A stretch of DNA of 27,359 nt, from positions 1 to 27,359 of the forward strand of contig JAKAZU010000012.1 of the NCBI GenBank assembly GCA_021826525.1, read 5' to 3'. This stretch comes from Thermoplasmata archaeon (GTDB lineage Archaea > Thermoplasmatota > Thermoplasmata > UBA184). The position numbers and the translations under genes are program-made. The first letter of the stretch is position 1; each line of letters starts with the position of its first letter. A model generated the notes under the pieces. That model did not search any database and was not told the origin of the DNA. It saw only the letters and a program-made list of their open reading frames with translations. Shown here one piece after another: positions 8,075 to 14,550 of the stretch.

Positions 8075-8968
8075 TCACTCTCGGAGCTCTGTGAGGATCT
8101 CGGCCGAGGTCGGGCCCACCAGCACAGTATGCTCCGCCTGGGAGACCCAGCCGCCCCCACTTTCCACGAACACCGGATACGTCTGGAGGAACCGACGACC
8201 TTGGGCGAGGGCGGTGCGCTGCGCCGCATCGGTGACCCAGCGCGCCGTGAACGGGAGCGTTCGGAACCGCTGAAAGAGGGCCGAGAGCTCCGGTTCGCCC
8301 GCTCCGGGATCCCGGCGGAAGCGCACGATGTGACCGAACGAGCCGTTCTCGATCGATCCGGCTCCGTTCGTGGCGAACGGCTCGATCGCCACGATCTCCC
8401 CCTCCTCGAGCGTCTCGCCGGTCGCTCCGCTCACGTTGGGGATCGACTTGCCCGCGTGGAGGAGATATCGCTGGATCGTGTGCCCCGTGAGGTTGGAGAC
8501 CGGCTTGAACCCCCGCGCGTGGATCGCCGACTCGATCGCACGGCTGATCTGGTCGATCGGGACCCCGGCTCGGACCTGGGCGATCCCGGCGCGCACGGCG
8601 TCCTGGGTCGCGCGGATGAGGTTCTCGTACTGATGGGTCCCGCCGACCTCGACGGTCTCCGCTGTGTCCGAGATCGCGCCGTCGAGGTGGGCCCCGACGT
8701 CCACCTTCACCAGGTCCCCGGCCTCGAAGGCGAGGGCGTCGTTCGGGCTCGGAGTGTAGTGCGCGGCCTCGAAGTTGCGAGACAGATTTGCGGGGAACGC
8801 CGGGAGGGCACCGTCCCCGCGGATCGACGCCTCGATCACCTCGGCGACCTCGCGGCGAGAGCGTCCGGGCCGCAAGGCACGTACCCCAACGGCGCGGGCC
8901 CGTGCCGAGATGCGGCCGGCCTCCCGCCACCGATCGACGTCTTCGGGATAGCGGGCCATCCGGCTCAC
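8075..8968 (-). CDS. map: Methionine aminopeptidase, type II
   Basis: Removes the initiator methionine from nascent proteins. The 297-aa product matches the archaeal type II enzyme. The five metal ligands can be read: D90 (VKVDVGAHLDG), D101 (ISDTAETV), H163 (LTGHTIQRY), E196 (AIEPFAT) and E279 (QAEHTVLV). The substrate-side His is H70 (EAAHYTPSPND). The type II insertion lies between E196 and E279 (about 205-265). The start is GTG 8968, overlapping the tsaC stop as GTGA; an in-frame ATG three codons later is possible. It is part of the ndk-tsaC-map run, all translation- or protein-maturation-linked. Confidence 0.97.
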   Translation of the reverse strand: MSRMARYPEDVDRWREAGRISARARAVGVRALRPGRSRREVAEVIEASIRGDGALPAFPANLSRNFEAAHYTPSPNDALAFEAGDLVKVDVGAHLDGAISDTAETVEVGGTHQYENLIRATQDAVRAGIAQVRAGVPIDQISRAIESAIHARGFKPVSNLTGHTIQRYLLHAGKSIPNVSGATGETLEEGEIVAIEPFATNGAGSIENGSFGHIVRFRRDPGAGEPELSALFQRFRTLPFTARWVTDAAQRTALAQGRRFLQTYPVFVESGGGWVSQAEHTVLVGPTSAEILTELRE

Positions 8969-9528
8969 TTCCGTTCGCGGATCGCTGGAACTCCCCGGGT
9001 CAGATCGACCAGTGTCGAAGGAATCCCGGAGGGAGGAGGATCGGAAGGAAGGTACATCGTCACCTCATCGCCAAAGATGCCACGAGCCTCTCTCGCCGTC
9101 CGTGCCGGGCGCTCCCCGTGGCGGTTCGCCGACGTCGCCGTGATCGGTCCGGCGTGCTCGGCGAGCGCTCGGGCGAGCGGATGGTCCGGGATCCGAATTC
9201 CCATCGAGCCCCCCCCGGCGATCGCCGGCGCGAACTCCCGCCGCGCGCGCGCCGAGGGCGGAGCGAGGAGGGTGTACGGCCCGGGAAGGTGGGTGCGCAC
9301 GAACGATCGACCTTCTTCCGAGAGCTCGGAGTACGGCTCGAGCTCCTCGAAGGAGGAGAACGCGACCGAGATCGGCTGACCGGTGGCGCGACCCTTCGCG
9401 CGCACGAGCGACTCGACCGCTGCGAGATTGGTCGCCGGCACCGCGAGGCCGTAGAGGGTGTCGGTCGGGTAGCCGACGATGCCGCCGGCTCGAAGCGCCT
9501 GCACGGCCCGTGGGATCGGATCGGTCAT
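8965..9528 (-). CDS. tsaC: L-threonylcarbamoyladenylate synthase (Sua5/YrdC/TsaC family)
   Basis: Makes threonylcarbamoyl-AMP from threonine, bicarbonate and ATP, the first step of the universal tRNA t6A37 modification. The 187-aa protein is a single YrdC domain without the extra Sua5 domain. Motifs seen are YPTDTLYGL near residue 20, the basic RAKGRATGQPISV loop, HLPGPYTLL, MGIRIPDHP, TATSAN and PSTLVDLT. The ATG at 9528 is 3 bp after the ndk stop, and the gene overlaps map by 4 bp, so it sits in the middle of a tight operon. Confidence 0.95.
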   Translation of the reverse strand: MTDPIPRAVQALRAGGIVGYPTDTLYGLAVPATNLAAVESLVRAKGRATGQPISVAFSSFEELEPYSELSEEGRSFVRTHLPGPYTLLAPPSARARREFAPAIAGGGSMGIRIPDHPLARALAEHAGPITATSANRHGERPARTAREARGIFGDEVTMYLPSDPPPSGIPSTLVDLTRGVPAIRERK

Positions 9529-9531
9529 GGC

Positions 9532-10014
9532 CTACTGGTACTCCACGCCGACGCGCTCGTAGGCGAAGTAGTCGCTCTCCGTAAAGTACAGCGCGAGCTC
9601 CCGCGCAGCCGACTCCGGAGAATCCGAGGCATGGATCAAGTTCGGCGTGATGGCCAGCGCGAGGTCGCCCCGCACCGTCCCCGGGGCCGCGGTCTGAGGG
9701 TTGGTGGCACCGATGAGCAGGCGGACGATCCCGATCGCCGAGCGGCCCTCGACCGCCATCGCGAAGACGGGCGCCGAGGTGATGTGGGCCACGAGGCCCG
9801 GGAAGAAGGGCTTGCCCTTGTGCTCGGCGTAGTGGCGATCGGCGAGCTCGGGAGACACTCGCACGAGGCGCGCGGCGATCAACTTTAGTCCCTTGCGTTC
9901 GAGCCGGCCGACGATCTCCCCCACCAGCCCCCGGCGCACCCCATCGGGCTTCACGAGAACGAGCGTGCGCTCGATCGAACCTTCTGCCATCGAGCCGGCG
10001 AGCCCGGCACCCAT
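9532..10014 (-). CDS. ndk: Nucleoside diphosphate kinase
   Basis: Transfers the gamma-phosphate between NTPs and NDPs through a phospho-histidine. Sequence shows ERTLVLVKPDGV at the core start, the HKGKPFFPGLV segment, and NLIHASDSPESA with the catalytic His (H128 from ATG 10014). Length is 160 aa, slightly long because of an N-terminal extension (MGAGLAGSMAEGS). I chose ATG 10014 because a TATA-like patch (CAATAAC, 10039-10045) lies 28 nt upstream. ATG 9990 would give a more standard 152-aa protein. In many archaea ndk directly follows rpl24e; here about 2.7 kb of unrelated genes separates them. Confidence 0.96.
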   Translation of the reverse strand: MGAGLAGSMAEGSIERTLVLVKPDGVRRGLVGEIVGRLERKGLKLIAARLVRVSPELADRHYAEHKGKPFFPGLVAHITSAPVFAMAVEGRSAIGIVRLLIGATNPQTAAPGTVRGDLALAITPNLIHASDSPESAARELALYFTESDYFAYERVGVEYQ

Positions 10015-10038
10015 GAAAAGGTTGCCGCGGACGACGCC

Positions 10039-10045
10039 GTTATTG
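10039..10045. promoter_or_regulatory. Shared TATA-like element between ndk and a divergent methyltransferase
   Basis: GTTATTG (CAATAAC on the minus strand) is the only AT-rich patch between the two divergent genes. It is about 28 nt from ndk ATG 10014 and about 31 nt from the plus-strand ATG 10073, so one element could serve both directions. Confidence 0.4.
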
Positions 10046-10072
10046 CGCGGCATGCTCCCGGTGCGGGCCGGC

Positions 10073-10909
10073 ATGGCGGACGGCAGGATCCCCGATCGAC
10101 GCACCCACCGCGCGGTCCGCGGCTTCGATCGCTCCGCATCCACGTACGAGCGAGGGCGTCCGGACTATCCGGCCGCGGGAATCGAACTTCTCGCCCGCGT
10201 CCTCCACCTTGGGCCCGGGCAGACGATCGTCGAGCTCGGGAGCGGGACCGGGAAGTTCACTCGCGCCTTGCGGCCTCTCCGGGCCGCGCTCATCCCGGTG
10301 GAACCTACGCGCGGAATGCGGGAGGAGTTCGCCCGCCGTGTCCCGGACCTGCCCGTGCTGGACGGCACCGCCGAGGCGATCCCGGTCCCGGACGGCTTCG
10401 CCGACGCGGTCCTCGTCGCCCAGGCGTTCCACTGGTTCCGGGCCCGCGCCGCGCTCCGCGAGATCGCGCGAGTTCTGCGGCCCGGAGGCGGTCTCGGTCT
10501 GGTTTGGAACATGCGCGATGAGCGCGTGCCGTGGATGCGGGAGTTCACGCAGATCCTAGAAGACTACAACTGGGGCGTTCCCCGCACCCGACAACGGCGT
10601 TGGCGTCCGGCCTTCGAGCGGGGCGGGATCCCGTTCGGACCGTTGCACCATCGGACCTTCCACCACATTCAACGGGTCCGTGTCCCCGGGGTCGTCGCGC
10701 GCGCCCTCTCCGTGAGCATGATCGCGGTCCAGCCGGTCGCCGAGCAACGCAAGGTCGCCCGCCGCATCCGCGAACTCCTCGCTTCTGATCCCATGACCCG
10801 CGGCCGTCGGCTGATCGACATCCCGTACCGTACCGAGGTGTACTGGTGCCACCGCACCGGAGCCCGGCCCCGGAGTCACGTGGCGCGCACGTCGCACCCG
10901 TACCGGTAA
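10073..10909 (+). CDS. Class I SAM-dependent methyltransferase (Methyltransf_11 type)
   Basis: The 278-aa protein begins with the family signature FDRSASTYERGRPDYP. It continues with SAM motif I VELGSGTGKFT, the acidic loop region VEPTRGMREEF, PVLDGTAEAIPVPDGFADAV (motif II area), AQAFHWF and RVLRPGGGLGLVWNMRDE. This arrangement resembles the trans-aconitate/CRG1-like group of small-molecule methyltransferases, but the substrate is unknown. I place the start at ATG 10073 because the ndk-facing TATA-like patch lies about 31 nt upstream; the frame is open to 9893 but that part is antisense to ndk. Its last 34 bp overlap the convergent Cas4-like gene. Confidence 0.9.
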   Translation: MADGRIPDRRTHRAVRGFDRSASTYERGRPDYPAAGIELLARVLHLGPGQTIVELGSGTGKFTRALRPLRAALIPVEPTRGMREEFARRVPDLPVLDGTAEAIPVPDGFADAVLVAQAFHWFRARAALREIARVLRPGGGLGLVWNMRDERVPWMREFTQILEDYNWGVPRTRQRRWRPAFERGGIPFGPLHHRTFHHIQRVRVPGVVARALSVSMIAVQPVAEQRKVARRIRELLASDPMTRGRRLIDIPYRTEVYWCHRTGARPRSHVARTSHPYR

Positions 10910-11400
10910 CGGCACCCGGCACAGCGGCGGGGCGATGGGCGCGCACGACCGTCGTACGGGAGCGCGACCTCGCGTCGCAGCGCGAGGAGCCGCTGCCGTT
11001 GGTCCGCTCCCCAGTCGATCCGAAACTCTCCTCCGTCGGAGTATCGGAGCACCCCGTACGGCACGGGCACGTCGGTCGTCTCCTCGACCAGGAGGCAGTA
11101 CGCCCAGACCTGGACGACGTGGGAGAGCGGCGGACCGTTCGGCGGGCTCGTGCGGCTCTTGATCTCGATCGGGACGACCCGACCGTCCCGGGTTCGGCGC
11201 AAGGAGTCCGGACGCCCGACGAGGCGGTGGCGATGCGAGATCAACCGGGCATCCCTGCGCCGTCCGTCATCCACTGCGATCAACTCCCCGTGGACCCGAT
11301 CCCGGGCGCGTCGATGGAGCGAACGGACGCTGGCTACGAGCGCCGTCACCCCGACCCCGGCGAGCCCGAGGAGGAAGGCGATCGTCAGCGAAGCGACCAT
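10876..11400 (-). CDS. Cas4-like PD-(D/E)XK nuclease core with N-terminal membrane segment (C-terminal half of a split Cas4)
   Basis: The 174-aa protein starts with one hydrophobic segment (SLTIAFLLGLAGVGVTALVA, 4-23). It then carries the RecB/Cas4 nuclease core: GRPDSL with D65 (motif II), VVPIEIKSR with E79-x-K81 (motif III), and VVQVWAYCLL with Q97 and Y101 (QxxxY). It ends with the three-cysteine cluster C160-x2-C163-x5-C169, which in Cas4 binds an [4Fe-4S] cluster. The fourth, N-terminal Cas4 cysteine and the motif I His are absent here but present in the adjacent upstream gene. The ATG at 11400 lies inside the end of that gene (16-bp overlap, -1 frame relation). No cas genes or repeat array are nearby, so it is a solo Cas4 relative with unknown role. 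Confidence 0.8.
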   Translation of the reverse strand: MVASLTIAFLLGLAGVGVTALVASVRSLHRRARDRVHGELIAVDDGRRRDARLISHRHRLVGRPDSLRRTRDGRVVPIEIKSRTSPPNGPPLSHVVQVWAYCLLVEETTDVPVPYGVLRYSDGGEFRIDWGADQRQRLLALRREVALPYDGRARPSPRRCAGCRYRYGCDVRAT

Positions 11401-11651
11401 GCCCAGATCCCCACGATCCCGAGAAGGAGGAGACCGATGCCCGCGAGGACGAGGTAGGTTCCCGCGTGCGAGTCCCGTGCCTCCTCGGAGCGGAGTTCGC
11501 GCACGTGGTAGCGTCGGCCGGCCTCCGCCCGATGGCTTGCGCTTCGGGGGATCTCGCCCCGTGGAGGGTGCTCCCGGTACCAGTACGCTCTCGGGCAGTA
11601 GGCGTACTCCGCCAGATCGCTCGCGGAGGCCCACGGGATCTCGGGATCCAT
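11385..11651 (-). CDS. N-terminal half of a split membrane Cas4-like protein
   Basis: The 88-aa product has the Cas4 N-terminal signature EYAYCPRAYWYRE with C19, followed by AGRRYH (Gly45-His49), which matches RecB motif I (GxxxH). It ends in one strong hydrophobic segment (TYLVLAGIGLLLLGIVGIWAW, 65-85). It contains no ExK or GxxD, which lie in the next gene. Its last 16 bp overlap that gene's start. The two membrane segments adjoin if the products are joined, as a hairpin inserted between motif I and motif II. It could be a true two-subunit enzyme or a single gene broken by a frameshift. Start ATG 11651; a weak GTAAGT patch lies about 28 nt upstream. Confidence 0.75.
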   Translation of the reverse strand: MDPEIPWASASDLAEYAYCPRAYWYREHPPRGEIPRSASHRAEAGRRYHVRELRSEEARDSHAGTYLVLAGIGLLLLGIVGIWAWSLR

Positions 11652-11789
11652 GAAGCGAACGGTCCGGCGCGGGACTTACCTCTTCTGCTCCACGGGAATG
11701 TGCCGACCCGCGAGCCTCGCTGAAGGCGGCGTTCCCAGGTCGATTTCATATCGGCCGGTGGAGCTCGGGGGCCCGACTCCGGGAGATCG

Positions 11790-12614
11790 ATGGAGGAGAT
11801 CGTGCGCTTCGAGCGAGTGGCCGGACACCTCGCCGCAGTGCCCGTTCAACTCGGCCCCTCGATCGAGACGCGGTTCGTCCTCGATACCGGGATCGGCCTC
11901 AACCTCATCTCGAGCGCGCTCGCGACTCGCATCGGGGCACGTCGGACCGGTGCGACCCATACGGGCCAGCGAATGTCCGGGCAGGCGGTCTCCGTTCCGC
12001 TCGTCACGATCCCCCGGCTTTCGATGGGCCCCCACCACCGGGACCACGTCCCGGCGGGGATCCTCGACCTCGCGGGGGTATCCGCGCAGTTCGGGGTGGA
12101 GGGGTTTCTCTCCTTACAGTTCTTCGAGCGCACCGCTTTCACGATCGGCGGGCCGGGCCGAACCATCTCTCTTCCTCCGCGCACACCGGCCGGCCCGGGA
12201 ACCGCCGTCTCCTTCGAGGTCCCGATCCGGGTCGACCGCGACGGCCCGTCCGTCAGCGCGTTCACGGATCTGCGGTTGCCGAACGGTCGCCGTGCGAGCG
12301 TGGAGATCGATAGTGGATCGGATGCTCTCATCCTGAACGCGAGATTCCTCGCGGACCTCGGGCTGCACACCGATGCGGAAGGCGTGCGGACGGTGCAAGG
12401 AACGGACGAGACGGGCTATGCGTATACCCGACGCTTCGCTCGGATCTCCGATCCCGTAAGCCTCTGGGATGCACCGAGCATCTCGCAACGCGACCTCGAC
12501 GTGATGTTCCAGGAGATCATCTACGATGGCCTCCTCGGTGATGCCTTCCTGAGACGATACGACGTCACCTACGACGTTCCTCGCTCCCGGGTGGCCTTCG
12601 CCGAGGCTCCGTGA
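11790..12614 (+). CDS. Tandem retropepsin-like aspartic protease
   Basis: The 274-aa protein contains two copies of the retroviral-type aspartic protease fold. Copy 1 (about 8-128) has VLDTGIGLNLIS with the catalytic DTG (D32) and the closing motif GVEGFLSLQFF. Copy 2 (about 140-272) has EIDSGSDALILN with DSG (D174) and DGLLGDAFLRRYDVTY. This two-Asp single-chain layout mimics pepsin although the units are retropepsin-like. No signal peptide or membrane segment is seen, so it is probably cytosolic. Start ATG 11790 is preceded by GGGAG 5-8 nt upstream. It is divergent from the split Cas4-like pair and convergent with the ribosomal protein run. The substrate is unknown. Confidence 0.82.
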   Translation: MEEIVRFERVAGHLAAVPVQLGPSIETRFVLDTGIGLNLISSALATRIGARRTGATHTGQRMSGQAVSVPLVTIPRLSMGPHHRDHVPAGILDLAGVSAQFGVEGFLSLQFFERTAFTIGGPGRTISLPPRTPAGPGTAVSFEVPIRVDRDGPSVSAFTDLRLPNGRRASVEIDSGSDALILNARFLADLGLHTDAEGVRTVQGTDETGYAYTRRFARISDPVSLWDAPSISQRDLDVMFQEIIYDGLLGDAFLRRYDVTYDVPRSRVAFAEAP

Positions 12615-12669
12615 GCGGGGTCGGACCTTCGTCCGTTCGATTGCCCACCTAGATTCGCAGAGCCGGCGT

Positions 12670-13092
12670 CTACGGCAAGGCGGAATCCGCATCCGCGGCT
12701 TCGGCCCTCGGTCGCCGCCGCGTCTTCGGCTTCGTCTCGGGGGCCGGGATCGCCGGTGCCGGGGTCTCGGGCGCAGCGGGTTCGGGCGCTGGCTCCGCAA
12801 GTTCCGGGGTCGGTGCTCCGGGTGCCGGCACCGTCGGCTCCGGCTTCTGGGCGGCCTTGGCCGCCGCCGCCCGGTTCTGCGCGGCCCGGCCTCCCGTCTG
12901 TTCGGTCGCCTTCTTCTGAGCGTGGGCGCGGGTCCACTTGCGGCGGTGGCCGACCCGGCCGAGATGGAGCTGCTGCTTGCGGCAGGAACCGGAGCAGAAG
13001 TTGTAGACGGTGCCGTCCCGCTTGACGAACATCATGCCCGTGCCGGGCTCGATCTCGTCCGCGCAAAACGAACACTGGCGCTTGACGACCAT
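12670..13092 (-). CDS. rpl24e: Ribosomal protein eL24 (L24e) with long Ala/Pro-rich tail
   Basis: Large-subunit ribosomal protein. Residues 1-62 are the conserved L24e zinc ribbon: CSFCADEI (C7, C10), FVKRDGTVYNFCSGSC (C33 and C37 region) and GRVGHRRKWTRAH. Archaeal L24e is usually about 60-70 aa. Here it continues to 140 aa with a tail (about 75-140) of repeated PAP/PEP/PET units and a basic patch KTRRRPR. The tail lies in the same open frame after an intact domain, so it is a genuine extension and not a start error. It is the last gene of the eL8-eS28-eL24 run. Confidence 0.95.
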   Translation of the reverse strand: MVVKRQCSFCADEIEPGTGMMFVKRDGTVYNFCSGSCRKQQLHLGRVGHRRKWTRAHAQKKATEQTGGRAAQNRAAAAKAAQKPEPTVPAPGAPTPELAEPAPEPAAPETPAPAIPAPETKPKTRRRPRAEAADADSALP

Positions 13093-13111
13093 CGGATCCT
13101 CTCCAGTTTCC

Positions 13112-13324
13112 TTAGCGGATCGAGAGCTTTCGCGCTTCGCGCGCGGTCTCCCGCAGCAACAGCACGTCCCCGAGCCGGATCGGGCCGGCGACGTTGCGCG
13201 TGATGATCTTGCCGCGGTCGCGACCGGCGAGCACGCGGACCTTGACTTGGGTGGCCTCGCCGGCCATGCCGGTGCGGCCGATCAGCTCGACGACTTCCGC
13301 CGCGCTCCCCTTGTCATCTGCCAT
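13112..13324 (-). CDS. rps28e: Ribosomal protein eS28 (S28e)
   Basis: Small-subunit ribosomal protein, 70 aa, the normal length. Diagnostic features are [35 protein letters not shown] and [14 protein letters not shown], ending in the conserved EARKL. It follows rpl7ae by 29 bp and precedes rpl24e by 19 bp, the common archaeal order. Confidence 0.98.
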   Translation of the reverse strand: MADDKGSAAEVVELIGRTGMAGEATQVKVRVLAGRDRGKIITRNVAGPIRLGDVLLLRETAREARKLSIR

Positions 13325-13353
13325 CGCCTGGGACCTCGCTCGTTCCGAGTCCG

Positions 13354-13725
13354 TTACTTCTTCAGCGTCGGGAACGCGTTGATGAGCTCTTCGAGCAGGG
13401 CCTTCGCGTCGCCGGGTTCGACGATCGCGATGGAGGCGGCGGACTTCGTGAGGCCGGCCGACTGGCCGAGCCGCTGCTTCTTGTTGACATACACGTACGG
13501 GATCCGCTTCTCCTCGCAGAGCATCGGGACGTGGACCAGGATCTCGACGGGGTCTACGTCCTCCGCCATCACCACGAGCTTGGCCTCGCCCCGCTCGCTC
13601 GATTTGGTGACCTCGTTGGTCCCCACCCGGATCTTCCCGGTCTCGCTCGCCACTTGCACGAGCTGGAGGGCCTTGTCGGCAACGTCGCTCGGGGTTTCGA
13701 ACCGTACGTAGATTGGTCGCGCCAT
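13354..13725 (-). CDS. rpl7ae: Ribosomal protein eL8 (L7Ae), kink-turn binding
   Basis: A 123-aa kink-turn RNA-binding protein of the large subunit. In archaea it is also a component of box C/D and H/ACA snoRNPs and of RNase P. Typical segments are [27 protein letters not shown], where GTNEVTK contacts the K-turn, and [15 protein letters not shown] with the terminal AFPTLKK. GAGGT lies a few bases before ATG 13725 (minus strand GAGGTACAACATG), a clear Shine-Dalgarno. This gene is therefore expressed with a short leader, unlike several leaderless neighbours. First gene of the eL8-eS28-eL24 run. Confidence 0.98.
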   Translation of the reverse strand: MARPIYVRFETPSDVADKALQLVQVASETGKIRVGTNEVTKSSERGEAKLVVMAEDVDPVEILVHVPMLCEEKRIPYVYVNKKQRLGQSAGLTKSAASIAIVEPGDAKALLEELINAFPTLKK

Positions 13726-13768
13726 GTTGTACCTCGCGTCAGCGGAACCCCCGAAGGGGATCCTCGGC

Positions 13769-14530
13769 TCACGGGTGGGAGCGCGTAGGGGGACCGCTAC
13801 TTAAGGCTGGCGAGGGAGCGGACGCGGCCGCCTCCGCGGAGGGCAGGTAGCCGGTTTCGGAGCGTACCCGGGCGAGGAATTCGAGGGTGCGCTTCCAGGC
13901 GTCGTTCGCGGCCCGGTCCTCGTGCCCTTCCCAGCCCGGGCGTTGGAACGCGTGACGAACCTGGGGGTACACCTGCACGTCGACCCGTCGCTTGGCATGG
14001 TTGAGAGCGGGCAGGAGCGCCGAGAAGGCCCAGCCCGTGACCTTCTCGTCGTCCGAGGCCAGGATCAGGAGGAGCGGCCCCCGGAGCCCGTTGACCTCCT
14101 GCGGGTGTTCGATGCGGCCGTAGGAGTCGATGCAGAAGTCGAACGGAAGCCGACAGGCTCCGAGGAGCGCGTACCCACCGCCCATGCTGAAGCCGATGGC
14201 CCCGACGCGCGCCCCCGGATCGAGCCGCGCGGAGACCTCCCCCCTCGCCCGATCGAGCATCGCGAGCACGTGGGCCTCCGTGAGCGCGCCCTGCATCGCG
14301 AGCGCTCCTTCCAGGCTCTGGGCTGTTCGGCCGCCGTAGAGATCCACCGCCACGGTGGGGAAGCCCTCGTGGGCGAGGGATGCCGCGACCCCCCGGATGA
14401 TGGGAGTGTAGCCGAAGATCTCGTGGACGAGGACGAGCCCGACCGACCCGCCGCGACCGAACGCTTCGAATCCTCCGGGCGCGGTCCCTTCGGGCATGGG
14501 CGAGGTCTTTCGCAGACCCCAGCCCCCCAT
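13769..14530 (-). CDS. Dienelactone hydrolase family alpha/beta hydrolase
   Basis: Up to 253 aa. Features of the DLH family are LVHEIFGYTPIIRG (oxyanion region), VDLYGGRTA, the nucleophile elbow GFSMGGGYAL with Ser where the prototype enzyme has Cys, the acidic residue in LASDDEKVTG, and the catalytic His in RHAFQRPG. The C-terminus (about 230-253) is a low-complexity Ala/Ser/Pro tail. The start is ATG 14530 or the in-frame ATG 14497, just before the conserved region; a TAGATAG patch at about 14543-14551 does not decide between them. The physiological ester substrate is unknown. Confidence 0.88.
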   Translation of the reverse strand: MGGWGLRKTSPMPEGTAPGGFEAFGRGGSVGLVLVHEIFGYTPIIRGVAASLAHEGFPTVAVDLYGGRTAQSLEGALAMQGALTEAHVLAMLDRARGEVSARLDPGARVGAIGFSMGGGYALLGACRLPFDFCIDSYGRIEHPQEVNGLRGPLLLILASDDEKVTGWAFSALLPALNHAKRRVDVQVYPQVRHAFQRPGWEGHEDRAANDAWKRTLEFLARVRSETGYLPSAEAAASAPSPALSSGPPTRSHP

Positions 14531-14550
14531 GGGGCTCCTGCGCTATCTAA

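Noticed and set aside
8027..9379. 450-codon plus-strand frame opposite map and tsaC
   Set aside because: map and tsaC show full catalytic motifs on the minus strand; this frame has none.
10876..11651. CRISPR-Cas locus suggested by the Cas4-like protein
   Set aside because: No repeat-spacer array and no other cas gene is in the window; solo Cas4 relatives are known in archaea.
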